The notes under the pieces were generated by a model. It saw nothing but the letters and a program-made list of their open reading frames with translations, searched no databases and was not told the origin of the DNA. A stretch of 64,000 nucleotides of DNA, from the NCBI GenBank assembly GCA_016858145.1, contig JAEHOE010000089.1, forward strand, positions 1-64,000, read 5' to 3'. The stretch comes from Edaphochlamys debaryana (taxonomy: Eukaryota > Chlorophyta > Chlorophyceae > Chlamydomonadales). This document shows, one piece after another, positions 25,501 to 40,003 of this stretch. A program made the position numbers and the translations under genes. Every line of letters begins with the position of its first letter. Within the stretch, counting starts at the first letter, position 1.

Positions 25501-28500
25501 CACTTCTCGCCCCTAGCCCCCCCCATATCCTCACCGCCATAGCCTTTTCACCCTTGTGCACATGATATGATCATATGCAAGGCTGTTGGCAGGCCCGTAA
25601 CCGGTGGGAGGAGGGCGGGCAGGCTTGGCGCGGCGGCGGCTCCGCAGCTCCGGACCCCACCGGCCCCCGAGCCACCCGCCGGAGCGCGCAGGCACTTCTC
25701 GCCCCTAGCCCCCCCCCATATCATCACCACCATAGCCTTTTCACCCTTGTGCACATGATGTGATCATATGCAAGGCTGTTGGCAAGCCCGTAACCGGCGG
25801 GAGAGGGGCGGGCAGGCTTGGCGCGGCGGCGGCTCCGCAGCTTCGGACCCCACCGGCCCCCGAGCCACCCGCCGGAGCGCGCAGGCACTTCTCGCCCCTA
25901 GCCCCCCCCATATCCTCACCGCCATAGCCTTTTCACCCTTGTGCACATGATATGATCATATGCAAGGCTGTTGGCAGGCCCGTAACCGGTGGGAGGAGGG
26001 CGGGTAGGCTTGGCGCGGCGGCGGCTCGCTCCGCAGCCCCGGACCCCCACCGGCCCCCGAGCCACCCGCCGGAGCGCGCAGGCACTTCTCGCCCCTAGCC
26101 CCCCCATATCCTCACCGCCATAGCCTTTTCACCCTTGTGCACATGATATGATCATATGCAAGGCTGTTGGCAGGCCCGTAACCGGTGGGAGGAGGGCGGG
26201 CAGGCTTGGCGCGGCGGCGGCTCCGCAGCTCCGGACCCCACCGGCCCCCGAGCCACCCGCCGGAGCGCGCAGGCACTTCTCGCCCCTAGCCCCCCCCCCA
26301 TATCCTCACCGCCATAGCCTTTTCACCCTTGTGCACATGATGTGATCATATGCAAGGCTGTTGGCAAGCCCGTAACCGGTGGGAGGAGGGCGGGCAGGCT
26401 TGGCGCGGCGGCGGCTCCGCAGCTCCGGACCCCACCGGCCCCCGAGCCACCCGCCGGAGCGCGCAGGCACTTCTCGCCCCTAGCCCCCCCCATATCCTCA
26501 CCGCCATAGCCTTTTCACCCTTGTGCACATGATATGATCATATGCAAGGCTGTTGGCAGGCCCGTAACCGGTGGGAGGAGGGCGGGCAGGCTTGGCGCGG
26601 CGGCGGCTCCGCAGCTCCGGACCCCACCGGCCCCCGAGCCACCCGCCGGAGCGCGCAGGCACTTCTCGCCCCTAGCCCCCCCCCATATCCTCACCGCCAT
26701 AGCCTTTTCACCCTTGTGCACATGATATGATCATATGCAAGGCTGTTGGCAGGCCCGTAACCGGTGGGAGGAGGGCGGGCAGGCTTGGCGCGGCGGCGGC
26801 TCCGCAGCTCCGGACCCCACCGGCCCCCGAGCCACCCGCCGGAGCGCGCAGGCACTTCTCGCCCCTAGCCCCCCCCATATCCTCACCGCCATAGCCTTTT
26901 CACCCTTGTGCACATGATATGATCATATGCAAGGCTGTTGGCAGGCCCGTAACCGGTGGGAGGAGGGCGGGTAGGCTTGGCGCGGCGGCGGCTCCGCAGC
27001 TCCGGACCCCAGCCGGCCCCCGAGCCACCCGCCGGAGCGCGCAGGCACTTCTCGCCCCTAGCCCCCCCCATATCCTCACCGCCATAGCCTTTTCACCCTT
27101 GTGCACATGATATGATCATATGCAAGGCTGTTGGCAGGCCCGTAACCGGTGGGAGGAGGGCGGGTAGGCTTGGCGCGGCGGCGGCTCGCTCCGCAGCTCC
27201 GGACCCCACCGGCCCCCGAGCCACCCGCCGGAGCGCGCAGGCACTTCTCGCCCCTAGCCCCCCTCCATATCCTCACCGCCATAGCCTTTTCACCCTTGTG
27301 CACATGATATGATCATATGCAAGGCTGTTGGCAGGCCCGTAACCGGTGGGAGGAGGGCGGGCAGGCTTGGCGCGGCGGCGGCTCGCTCCGCAGCTCCGGA
27401 CCCCACCGGCCCCCGAGCCACCCGCCGGAGCGCGCAGGCACTTCTCGCCCCTAGCCCCCCTCCATATCCTCACCGCCATAGCCTTTTCACCCTTGTGCAC
27501 ATGATATGATCATATGCAAGGCTGTTGGCAGGCCCGTAACCGGTGGGAGGAGGGCGGTCAGGCTTGGCGCGGCGGCGGCTCCGCAGCTCCGGACCCCACC
27601 GGCCCACAGAGCCACCCGCCGGAGCGCGCAGGCACTTCTCGCCCCTAGCCCCCCCCATATCATCACCACCATAGCCTTTTCACCCTTGTGCACATGATAT
27701 GATCATATGCAAGGCTGTTGGCAAGCCCGTAACCGGCGGGAGGAGGGCGGGTAGGCTTGGCGCGGCGGCGGCTCGCTCCGCAGCCCCGGACCCCACCGGC
27801 CCCCGAGCCACCCGCCGGAGCGCGCAGGCACTTCTCGCCCCTAGCCCCCCCCATATCCTCACCGCCATAGCCTTTTCACCCTTGTGCACATGATATGATC
27901 ATATGCAAGGCTGTTGGCAGGCCCGTAACCGGTGGGAGGAGGGCGGGCAGGCTTGGCGCGGCGGCGGCTCGCTCCGCAGCCCCGGACCCCCGCCGGCCCC
28001 CGAGCCACCCGCCGGAGCGCGCAGGCACTTCTCGCCCCTAGCCCCCCCCATATCCTCACCGCCATAGCCTTTTCACCCTTGTGCACATGATATGATCATA
28101 TGCAAGGCTGTTGGCAGGCCCGTAACCGGCGGGAGGAGGGCGGGTAGGCTTGGCGCGGCGGCGGCTCCGCAGCTCCGGACCCCACCGGCCCCCGAGCCAC
28201 CCGCCGGAGCGCGCAGGCACTTCTCGCCCCTAGCCCCCCCCATATCCTCACCGCCATAGCCTTTTCACCCTTGTGCACATGATATGATCATATGCAAGGC
28301 TGTTGGCAAGCCCGTAACCGGTGGGAGGAGGGCGGGCAGGCTTGGCGCGGCGGCGGCTCGCTCCGCAGCTCCGGACCCCACCGGCCCCCGAGCCACCCGC
28401 CGGAGCGCGCAGGCACTTCTCGCCCCTAGCCCCCTCCATATCCTCACCGCCATAGCCTTTTCACCCTTGTGCACATGATATGATCATATGCAAGGCTGTT

Positions 28501-31500
28501 GGCAGGCCCGTAACCGGCGGGAGGAGGGCGGGCAGGCTTGGCGCGGCGGCGGCTCGCTCCGCAGCTCCGGACCCCACCGGCCCCCGAGCCACCCGCCGGA
28601 GCGCGCAGGCACTTCTCGCCCCTAGCCCCCCCCATATCCTCACCGCCATAGCCTTTTCACCCTTGTGCACATGATATGATCATATGCAAGGCTGTTGGCA
28701 GGCCCGTAACCGGCGGGAGGAGGGCGGGCAGGCTTGGCGCGGCGGCGGCTCCGCAGCTCCGGACCCCACCGGCCCCCGAGCCACCCGCCGGAGCGCGCAG
28801 GCACTTCTCGCCCCTAGCCCCCCCCCTATCCTCACCGCCATAGCCTTTTCACCCTTGTGCACATGATATGATCATATGCAAGGCTGTTGGCAGGCCCGTA
28901 ACCGGTGGGAGGAGGGCGGGCAGGCTTGGCGCGGCGGCGGCTCCGCAGCTCCGGACCCCACCGGCCCCCGAGCCACCCGCCGGAGCGCGCAGGCACTTCT
29001 CGCCCCTAGCCCCCTCCATATCCTCACCGCCATAGCCTTTTCACCCTTGTGCACATGATATGATCATATGCAAGGCTGTTGGCAGGCCCGTAACCGGTGG
29101 GAGGAGGGCGGGCAGGCTTGGCGCGGCGGCGGCTCGCTCCGCAGCTCCGTACCCCAGCCGGCCCCCGAGCCACCCGCCGGAGCGCGCAGGCACTTCTCGC
29201 CCCTAGCCCCCCCCATATCCTCACCGCCATAGCCTTTTCACCCTTGTGCACATGATATGATCATATGCAAGGCCGTTGGCAGGCCCGTAACCGGCGGGAG
29301 GAGGGCGGGCAGGCTTGGCGCGGCGGCGGCTCGCTCCGCAGCTCCGGACCCCACCGGCCCCCGAGCCACCCGCCGGAGCGCGCAGGCACTTCTCGCCCCT
29401 AGCCCCCTCCATATCCTCACCGCCATAGCCTTTTCACCCTTGTGCACATGATATGATCATATGCAAGGCTGTTGGCAAGCCCGTAACCGGTGGGAGGAGG
29501 GCGGGTAGGCTTGGCGCGGCGGCGGCTCGCTCCGCAGCTCCGGACCCCACCGGCCCCCGAGCCACCCGCCGGAGCGCGCAGGCACTTCTCGCCCCTAGCC
29601 CCCTCCATATCCTCACCGCCATAGCCTTTTCACCCTTGTGCACATGATATGATCATATGCAAGGCTGTTGGCAGGCCCGTAACCGGCGGGAGGAGGGCGG
29701 GCAGGCTTGGCGCGGCGGCGGCTCGCTCCGCAGCTCCGGACCCCCACCGGCCCCCGAGCCACCCGCCGGAGCGCGCAGGCACTTCTCGCCCCTAGCCCCC
29801 CCCATATCCTCACCGCCATAGCCTTTTCACCCTTGTGCACATGATATGATCATATGCAAGGCTGTTGGCAGGCCCGTAACCGGTGGGAGGAGGGCGGGCA
29901 GGCTTGGCGCGGCGGCGGCTCCGCAGCCCCGGACCCCACCGGCCCACAAGCCACCCGCCGGAGCGCGCAGGCACTTCTCGCCCCTAGCCCCCCTCCATAT
30001 CATCACCGCCATAGCCTTTTCACCCTTGTGCACATGATATGATCATATGCAAGGCTGTTGGCAGGCCCGTAACCGGTGGGAGGAGGGCGGGTAGGCTTGG
30101 CGCGGCGGCGGCTCGCTCCGCAGCTCCGGACCCCCACCGGCCCACGAGCCACCCGCCGGAGCGCGCAGGCACTTCTCGCCCCTAGCCCCCCCCATATCCT
30201 CACCGCCATAGCCTTTTCACCCTTGTGCACATGATATGATCATATGCAAGGCTGTTGGCAGGCCCGTAACCGGTGGGAGGAGGGCGGGCAGGCTTGGCGC
30301 GGCGGCGGCTCCGCAGCTCCGGACCCCACCGGCCCCCGAGCCACCCGCCGGAGCGCGCAGGCACTTCTCGCCCCTAGCCCCCCCCATATCCTCACCAGCC
30401 ATAGCCTTTTCACCCTTGTGCACATGATATGATCATATGCAAGGCTGTTGGCAGGCCCGTAACCGGTGGGAGGAGGGCGGGCAGGCTTGGCGCGGCGGCG
30501 GCTCGCTCCGCAGCTCCGGACCCCCGCCGGCCCCCGAGCCACCCGCCGGAGCGCGCAGGCACTTCTCGCCCCTAGCCCCCCCCATATCCTCACCGCCATA
30601 GCCTTTTCACCCTTGTGCACATGATATGATCATATGCAAGGCTGTTGGCAGGCCCGTAACCGGTGGGAGGAGGGCGGGTAGGCTTGGCGCGGCGGCGGCT
30701 CGCTCCGCAGCCCCGGATCCCCCGCGGCCCACAAGCCACCCGCCGGAGCGCGCAGGCACTTCTCGCCCCTAGCCCCCCTCCATATCCTCACCGCCATAGC
30801 CTTTTCACCCTTGTGCACATGATATGATCATATGCAAGGCTGTTGGCAGGCCCGTAACCGGCGGGAGGAGGGCGGGCAGGCTTGGCGCGGCGGCGGCTCG
30901 CTCCGCAGCTCCGGACCCCACCGGCCCCCGAGCCACCCGCCGGAGCGCGCAGGCACTTCTCGCCCCTAGCCCCCCCCATATCCTCACCGCCATAGCCTTT
31001 TCACCCTTGTGCACATGATATGATCATATGCAAGGCTGTTGGCAGGCCCGTAACCGGTGGGAGGAGGGCGGGCAGGCTTGGCGCGGCGGCGGCTCCGCAG
31101 CTCCGGACCCCACCGGCCCCCGAGCCACCCGCCGGAGCGCGCAGGCACTTCTCGCCCCTAGCCCCCCCCATATCCTCACCGCCATAGCCTTTTCACCCTT
31201 GTGCACATGATGTGATCATATGCAAGGCCTGTTGGCAGGCCCGTAACCGGTCGGGAGGAGGGGCGGGCAGGCTTGGCGCGGCGGCGGCTCCGCAGCTCCG
31301 GACCCCACCGGCCCCCGAGCCACCCGCCGGAGCGCGCAGGCACTTCTCGCCCCTAGCCCCCCCCATATCCTCACCGCCATAGCCTTTTCACCCTTGTGCA
31401 CATGATATGATCATATGCAAGGCTGTTGGCAGGCCCGTAACCGGTGGGAGGAGGGCGGGTAGGCTTGGCGCGGCGGCGGCTCCGCAGCCCCGGACCCCCG

Positions 31501-34500
31501 CCGGCCCCCGAGCCACCCGCCGGAGCGCGCAGGCCCTTCTCGCCCCTAGCCCCCTCCATATCCTCACCGCCATAGCCTTTTCACCCTTGTGCACATGATA
31601 TGATCATATGCAAGGCTGTTGGCAGGCCCGTAACCGGCGGGAGGAGGGCGGGCAGGCTTGGCGCGGCGGCGGCTCGCTCCGCAGCTCCGGACCCCACCGG
31701 CCCCCGAGCCACGCGCCGGAGCGCGCAGGCACTTCTCGCCCCTAGCCCCCTCCATATCCTCACCGCCATAGCCTTTTCACCCTTGTGCACATGATATGAT
31801 CATATGCAAGGCCTGTTGGCAGGCCCGTAACCGGTGGGAGGAGGGCGGGCAGGCTTGGCGCGGCGGCGGCTCCGCAGCCCCGGACCCCACCGGCCCACAA
31901 GCCACCCGCCGGAGCGCGCAGGCACTTCTCGCCCCTAGCCCCCCTCCATATCATCACCGCCATAGCCTTTTCACCCTTGTGCACATGATATGATCATATG
32001 CAAGGCTGTTGGCAGGCCCGTAACCGGTGGGAGGAGGGCGGGTAGGCTTGGCGCGGCGGCGGCTCGCTCCGCAGCTCCGGACCCCCGCCGGCCCCCAAGC
32101 CACCCGCCGGAGCGCGCAGGCACTTCTCGCCCCTAGCCCCCCCCATATCATCACCACCATAGCCTTTTCACCCTTGTGCACATGATATGATCATATGCAA
32201 GGCTGTTGGCAGGCCCGTAACCGGTGGGAGGAGGGCGGGTAGGCTTGGCGCGGCGGCGGCCTCCGCAGCTCCGGACCCCACCGGCCCCCGAGCCACCCGC
32301 CGGAGCGCGCAGGCACTTCTCGCCCCTAGCCCCCCTCCATATCCTCACCGCCATAGCCTTTTCACCCTTGTGCACATGATATGATCATATGCAAGGCTGT
32401 TGGCAGGCCCGTAACCGGTGGGAGGAGGGCGGGTAGGCTTGGCGCGGCGGCGGCTCGCTCCGCAGCTCCGGACCCCCGCCGGCCCCCGAGCCACCCGCCG
32501 GAGCGCGCAGGCACTTCTCGCCCCTAGCCCCCCTCCATATCCTCACCGCCATAGCCTTTTCACCCTTGTGCACATGATATGATCATATGCAAGGCTGTTG
32601 GCAGGCCCGTAACCGGCGGGAGGAGGGCGGGCAGGCTTGGCGCGGCGGCGGCTCGCTCCGCAGCTCCGGACCCCACCGGCCCCCGAGCCACCCGCCGGAG
32701 CGCGCAGGCACTTCTCGCCCCTAGCCCCCCCCATATCCTCACCGCCATAGCCTTTTCACCCTTGTGCACATGATATGATCATATGCAAGGCCTGTTGGCA
32801 GGCCCGTAACCGGTGGGAGGAGGGCGGGCAGGCTTGGCGCGGCGGCGGCTCCGCAGCTCCGGACCCCACCGGCCCCCGAGCCACCCGCCGGAGCGCGCAG
32901 GCACTTCTCGCCCCTAGCCCCCCCCCATATCATCACCACCATAGCCTTTTCACCCTTGTGCACATGATATGATCATATGCAAGGCCGTTGGCAGGCCCGT
33001 AACCGGCGGGAGAGGGGCGGGCAGGCTTGGCGCGGCGGCGGCTCCGCAGCTTCGGACCCCACCGGCCCCCGAGCCACCCGCCGGAGCGCGCAGGCACTTC
33101 TCGCCCCTAGCCCCCCCCATATCCTCACCGCCGTAGCCTTTTCACCCTTGTGCACATGATATGATCATATGCAAGGCTGTTGGCAGGCCCGTAACCGGTG
33201 GGAGGAGGGCGGGTAGGCTTGGCGCGGCGGCGGCTCCGCAGCCCCGGACCCCCGCCGGCCCCCGAGCCACCCGCCGGAGCGCGCAGGCCCTTCTCGCCCC
33301 TAGCCCCCTCCATATCCTCACCGCCATAGCCTTTTCACCCTTGTGCACATGATATGATCATATGCAAGGCTGTTGGCAGGCCCGTAACCGGCTGGGAGGA
33401 GGGCGGGTAGGCTTGGCGCGGCGGCGGCTCCGCAGCTCCGGACCCCACCGGCCCACAAGCCACCCGCCGGAGCGCGCAGGCACTTCTCGCCCCTAGCCCC
33501 CCCCCATATCCTCACCACCATAGCCTTTTCACCCTTGTGCACATGATATGATCATATGCAAGGCTGTTGGCAGGCCCGTAACCGGTGGGAGGAGGGCGGG
33601 CAGGCTTGGCGCGGCGGCGGCTCCGCAGCTCCGGACCCCACCGGCCCACAAGCCACCCGCCGGAGCGCGCAGGCACTTCTCGCCCCTAGCCCCCCCCATA
33701 TCCTCACCGCCATAGCCTTTTCACCCTTGTGCACATGATATGATCATATGCAAGGCTGTTGGCAGGCCCGTAACCGGTGGGAGGAGGGCGGGCAGGCTTG
33801 GCGCGGCGGCGGCTCGCTCCGCAGCTCCGGACCCCACCGGCCCCCGAGCCACCCGCCGGAGCGCGCAGGCACTTCTCGCCCCTAGCCCCCCCCATATCAT
33901 CACCACCATAGCCTTTTCACCCTTGTGCACATGATATGATCATATGCAAGGCTGTTGGCAAGCCCGTAACCGGTGGGAGGAGGGCGGGCAGGCTTGGCGC
34001 GGCGGCGGCTCGCTCCGCAGCTCCCGGACCCCCGCCGGCCCCCGAGCCACCCGCCGGAGCGCGCAGGCACTTCTCGCCCCTAGCCCCCCTCCATATCCTC
34101 ACCGCCATAGCCTTTTCACCCTTGCTGCACATGATATGATCATATGCAAGGCTGTTGGCAGGCCCGTAACCGGCGGGAGGAGGGCGGTCAGGCTTGGCGC
34201 GGTGGCGGCTCCGCAGCCCCGGACCCCACCGGCCCACAAGCCACCCGCCGGAGCGCGCAGGCACTTCTCGCCCCTAGCCCCCCCCCATATCATCACCACC
34301 ATAGCCTTTTCACCCTTGTGCACATGATATGATCATATGCAAGGCTGTTGGCAGGCCCGTAACCGGTGGGAGGAGGGCGGGTAGGCTTGGCGCGGCGGCG
34401 GCTCGCTCCGCAGCTCCGGACCCCACCGGCCCCCGAGCCACCCGCCGGAGCGCGCAGGCACTTCTCGCCCCTAGCCCCCCCCATATCCTCACCGCCATAG

Positions 34501-36465
34501 CCTTTTCACCCTTGTGCACATGATATGATCATATGCAAGGCTGTTGGCAGGCCCGTAACCGGTGGGAGGAGGGCGGGTAGGCTTGGCGCGGCGGCGGCTC
34601 GCTCCGCAGCCCCGGACCCCCGCCGGCCCCCGAGCCACCCGCCGGAGCGCGCAGGCACTTCTCGCCCCTAGCCCCCCCCATATCCTCACCGCCATAGCCT
34701 TTTCACCCTTGTGCACATGATATGATCATATGCAAGGCTGTTGGCAGGCCCGTAACCGGCGGGAGGAGGGCGGGTAGGCTTGGCGCGGCGGCGGCTCGCT
34801 CCGCAGCTCCGGACCCCCACCGGCCCCCGAGCCACCCGCCGGAGCGCGCAGGCACTTCTCGCCCCTAGCCCCCCCCATATCATCACCACCATAGCCTTTT
34901 CACCCTTGTGCACATGATATGATCATATGCAAGGCCGTTGGCAGGCCCGTAACCGGCGGGAGAGGGGCGGGCAGGCTTGGCGCGGCGGCGGCTCCGCAGC
35001 TCCGGACCCCACCGGCCCCCGAGCCACCCGCCGGAGCGCGCAGGCACTTCTCGCCCCTAGCCCCCCCCATATCCTCACCGCCATAGCCTTTTCACCCTTG
35101 TGCACATGATATGATCATATGCAAGGCCGTTGGCAGGCCCGTAACCGGTGGGAGGAGGGCGGGCAGGCTTGGCGCGGCGGCGGCTCCGCAGCTCCGGACC
35201 CCCGCCGGCCCACAAGCCACCCGCCGGAGCGCGCAGGCACTTCTCGCCCCTAGCCCCCCTCCATATCCTCACCGCCATAGCCTTTTCACCCTTGTGCACA
35301 TGATATGATCATATGCAAGGCTGTTGGCAGGCCCGTAACCGGCGGGAGGAGGGCGGGTAGGCTTGGCGCGGCGGCGGCTCCGCAGCTCCGGACCCCACCG
35401 GCCCACAAGCCACCCGCCGGAGCGCGCAGGCACTTCTCGCCCCTAGCCCCCCCCATATCCTCACCACCATAGCCTTTTCACCCTTGTGCACATGATATGA
35501 TCATATGCAAGGCCGTTGGCAGGCCCGTAACCGGTGGGAGGAGGGCGGGCAGGCTTGGCGCGGCGGCGGCTCCGCAGCTCCGGACCCCCGCCGGCCCACA
35601 AGCCACCCGCCGGAGCGCGCAGGCACTTCTCGCCCCTAGCCCCCTCCATATCCTCACCGCCATAGCCTTTTCACCCTTGTGCACATGATATGATCATATG
35701 CAAGGCTGTTGGCAGGCCCGTAACCGGCGGGAGGAGGGCGGGCAGGCTTGGCGCGGCGGCGGCTCGCTCCGCAGCTCCGGACCCCACCGGCCCCCGAGCC
35801 ACCCGCCGGAGCGCGCAGGCACTTCTCGCCCCTAGCCCCCCCCATATCATCACCACCATAGCCTTTTCACCCTTGTGCACATGATATGATCATATGCAAG
35901 GCCGTTGGCAAGCCCGTAACCGGTGGGAGGAGGGCGGGTAGGCTTGGCGCGGCGGCGGCTCGCTCCGCAGCCCCGGACCCCCGCCGGCCCACAAGCCACC
36001 CGCCGGAGCGCGCAGGCACTTCTCGCCCCTAGCCCCCTCCATATCCTCACCGCCATAGCCTTTTCACCCTTGCGCACATGATATGATCATATGCAAGGCT
36101 GTTGGCAGGCCCGTAACCGGCGGGAGGAGGGCGGTCAGGCTTGGCGCGGTGGCGGCTCCGCAGCCCCGGACCCCACCGGCCCACAAGCCACCCGCCGGAG
36201 CGCGCAGGCACTTCTCGCCCCTAGCCCCCCCCATATCATCACCACCATAGCCTTTTCACCCTTGTGCACATGATATGATCATATGCAAGGCTGTTGGCAG
36301 GCCCGTAACCGGTGGGAGGAGGGCGGGTAGGCTTGGCGCGGCGGCGGCTCGCTCCGCAGCTCCGGACCCCACCGGCCCCCGAGCCACCCGCCGGAGCGCG
36401 CAGGCACTTCTCGCCCCTAGCCCCCTCCATATCCTCACCGCCATAGCCTTTTCACCCTTGTGCAC

Positions 36466-39400
36466 ATGATATGATCATATGCAAGGCTGTTGGCAGGCCC
36501 GTAACCGGCGGGAGGAGGGCGGGCAGGCTTGGCGCGGCGGCGGCTCGCTCCGCAGCCCCGTACCCCCGCCGGCCCCCGAGCCACCCGCCGGAGCGCGCAG
36601 GCACTTCTCGCCCCTAGCCCCCTCCATATCCTCACCGCCATAGCCTTTTCACCCTTGTGCACATGATATGATCATATGCAAGGCTGTTGGCAGGCCCGTA
36701 ACCGGCGGGAGGAGGGCGGGCAGGCTTGGCGCGGCGGCGGCTCGCTCCGCAGCTCCGGACCCCACCGGCCCCCGAGCCACCCGCCGGAGCGCGCAGGCAC
36801 TTCTCGCCCCTAGCCCCCTCCATATCCTCACCGCCATAGCCTTTTCACCCTTGTGCACATGATATGATCATATGCAAGGCTGTTGGCAGGCCCGTAACCG
36901 GCGGGAGGAGGGCGGGCAGGCTTGGCGCGGCGGCGGCTCGCTCCGCAGCTCCGGACCCCACCGGCCCCCGAGCCACCCGCCGGAGCGCGCAGGCACTTCT
37001 CGCCCCTAGCCCCCTCCATATCCTCACCGCCATAGCCTTTTCACCCTTGTGCACATGATATGATCATATGCAAGGCTGTTGGCAGGCCCGTAACCGGCGG
37101 GAGGAGGGCGGGCAGGCTTGGCGCGGCGGCGGCTCGCTCCGCAGCTCCGGACCCCACCGGCCCCCGAGCCACCCGCCGGAGCGCGCAGGCACTTCTCGCC
37201 CCTAGCCCCCTCCATATCCTCACCGCCATAGCCTTTTCACCCTTGTGCACATGATATGATCATATGCAAGGCTATTGGCAGGCCCGTAACCGGCGGGAGG
37301 AGGGCGGGCAGGCTTGGCGCGGCGGCGGCTCGCTCCGCAGCTCCGGACCCCACCGGCCCACAAGCCACCCGCCGGAGCGCGCAGGCACTTCTCGCCCCTA
37401 GCCCCCCCCATATCCTCACCGCCATAGCCTTTTCACCCTTGTGCACATGATATGATCATATGCAAGGCTGTTGGCAGGCCCGTAACCGGCGGGAGGAGGG
37501 CGGGCAGGCTTGGCGCGGCGGCGGCTCGCTCCGCAGCTCCGGACCCCACCGGCCCCCGAGCCACCCGCCGGAGCGCGCAGGCACTTCTCGCCCCTAGCCC
37601 CCCCCATATCCTCACCGCCATAGCCTTTTCACCCTTGTGCACATGATATGATCATATGCAAGGCTGTTGGCAGGCCCGTAACCGGTGGGAGGAGGGCGGG
37701 CAGGCTTGGCGCGGCGGCGGCTCGCTCCGCAGCCCCGGACCCCCGCCGGCCCACAAGCCACCCGCCGGAGCGCGCAGGCACTTCTTGCCCCTAGCCCCCC
37801 CCCCATATCCTCACCGCCATAGCCTTTTCACCCTTGTGCACATGATATGATCATATGCAAGGCTGTTGGCAGGCCCGTAACCGGCGGGAGGAGGGCGGGT
37901 AGGCTTGGCGCGGCGGCGGCTCGCTCCGCAGCTCCGGACCCCACCGGCCCCCGAGCCACCCGCCGGAGCGCGCAGGCACTTCTCGCCCCTAGCCCCCTCC
38001 ATATCCTCACCGCCATAGCCTTTTCACCCTTGTGCACATGATATGATCATATGCAAGGCTGTTGGCAAGCCCGTAACCGGTGGGAGGAGGGCGGGTAGGC
38101 TTGGCGCGGCGGCGGCTCGCTCCGCAGCCCCGGACCCCCGCCGGCCCCCGAGCCACCCGCCGGAGCGCGCAGGCACTTCTCGCCCCTAGCCCCCTCCATA
38201 TCCTCACCGCCATAGCCTTTTCACCCTTGTGCACATGATATGATCATATGCAAGGCTGTTGGCAGGCCCGTAACCGGCGGGAGGAGGGCGGGCAGGCTTG
38301 GCGCGGCGGCGGCTCGCTCCGCAGCCCCGTACCCCCGCCGGCCCCCGAGCCACCCGCCGGAGCGCGCAGGCACTTCTCGCCCCTAGCCCCCTCCATATCC
38401 TCACCGCCATAGCCTTTTCACCCTTGTGCACATGATATGATCATATGCAAGGCTGTTGGCAGGCCCGTAACCGGCGGGAGGAGGGCGGGCAGGCTTGGCG
38501 CGGCGGCGGCTCGCTCCGCAGCTCCGGACCCCACCGGCCCCCGAGCCACCCGCCGGAGCGCGCAGGCACTTCTCGCCCCTAGCCCCCTCCATATCCTCAC
38601 CGCCATAGCCTTTTCACCCTTGTGCACATGATATGATCATATGCAAGGCTGTTGGCAGGCCCGTAACCGGCGGGAGGAGGGCGGGCAGGCTTGGCGCGGC
38701 GGCGGCTCGCTCCGCAGCTCCGGACCCCACCGGCCCCCGAGCCACCCGCCGGAGCGCGCAGGCACTTCTCGCCCCTAGCCCCCTCCATATCCTCACCGCC
38801 ATAGCCTTTTCACCCTTGTGCACATGATATGATCATATGCAAGGCTGTTGGCAGGCCCGTAACCGGCGGGAGGAGGGCGGGCAGGCTTGGCGCGGCGGCG
38901 GCTCGCTCCGCAGCTCCGGACCCCACCGGCCCCCGAGCCACCCGCCGGAGCGCGCAGGCACTTCTCGCCCCTAGCCCCCTCCATATCCTCACCGCCATAG
39001 CCTTTTCACCCTTGTGCACATGATATGATCATATGCAAGGCTATTGGCAGGCCCGTAACCGGCGGGAGGAGGGCGGGCAGGCTTGGCGCGGCGGCGGCTC
39101 GCTCCGCAGCTCCGGACCCCACCGGCCCACAAGCCACCCGCCGGAGCGCGCAGGCACTTCTCGCCCCTAGCCCCCCCCATATCCTCACCGCCATAGCCTT
39201 TTCACCCTTGTGCACATGATATGATCATATGCAAGGCTGTTGGCAGGCCCGTAACCGGCGGGAGGAGGGCGGGCAGGCTTGGCGCGGCGGCGGCTCGCTC
39301 CGCAGCTCCGGACCCCACCGGCCCCCGAGCCACCCGCCGGAGCGCGCAGGCACTTCTCGCCCCTAGCCCCCCCCATATCCTCACCGCCATAGCCTTTTCA

Positions 39401-40003
39401 CCCTTGTGCACATGATATGATCATATGCAAGGCTGTTGGCAGGCCCGTAACCGGTGGGAGGAGGGCGGGCAGGCTTGGCGCGGCGGCGGCTCGCTCCGCA
39501 GCCCCGGACCCCCGCCGGCCCACAAGCCACCCGCCGGAGCGCGCAGGCACTTCTTGCCCCTAGCCCCCCCCCCATATCCTCACCGCCATAGCCTTTTCAC
39601 CCTTGTGCACATGATATGATCATATGCAAGGCTGTTGGCAGGCCCGTAACCGGCGGGAGGAGGGCGGGTAGGCTTGGCGCGGCGGCGGCTCGCTCCGCAG
39701 CTCCGGACCCCACCGGCCCCCGAGCCACCCGCCGGAGCGCGCAGGCACTTCTCGCCCCTAGCCCCCTCCATATCCTCACCGCCATAGCCTTTTCACCCTT
39801 GTGCACATGATATGATCATATGCAAGGCTGTTGGCAAGCCCGTAACCGGTGGGAGGAGGGCGGGTAGGCTTGGCGCGGCGGCGGCTCGCTCCGCAGCTCC
39901 GGACCCCCGCCGGCCCACAAGCCACCCGCCGGAGCGCGCAGGCACTTCTCGCCCCTAGCCCCCCCCATATCCTCACCGCCATAGCCTTTTCACCCTTGTG
40001 CAC
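36466..40003. repeat. Higher-order duplication in the satellite: 9 monomers, 1,769 bp, twice
   Basis: Nine monomers at 36466-38234 are repeated at 38235-40003 with a constant offset of 1,769 bp. Rare private variants recur at exactly that spacing: GGCTATTGG at about 37271 and 39040, CACTTCTTGCCCC at about 37780 and 39549, and CCCCGTACCCCC at about 36555 and 38324. The first eight monomers look nearly identical; the ninth differs at several positions. Confidence 0.85.
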
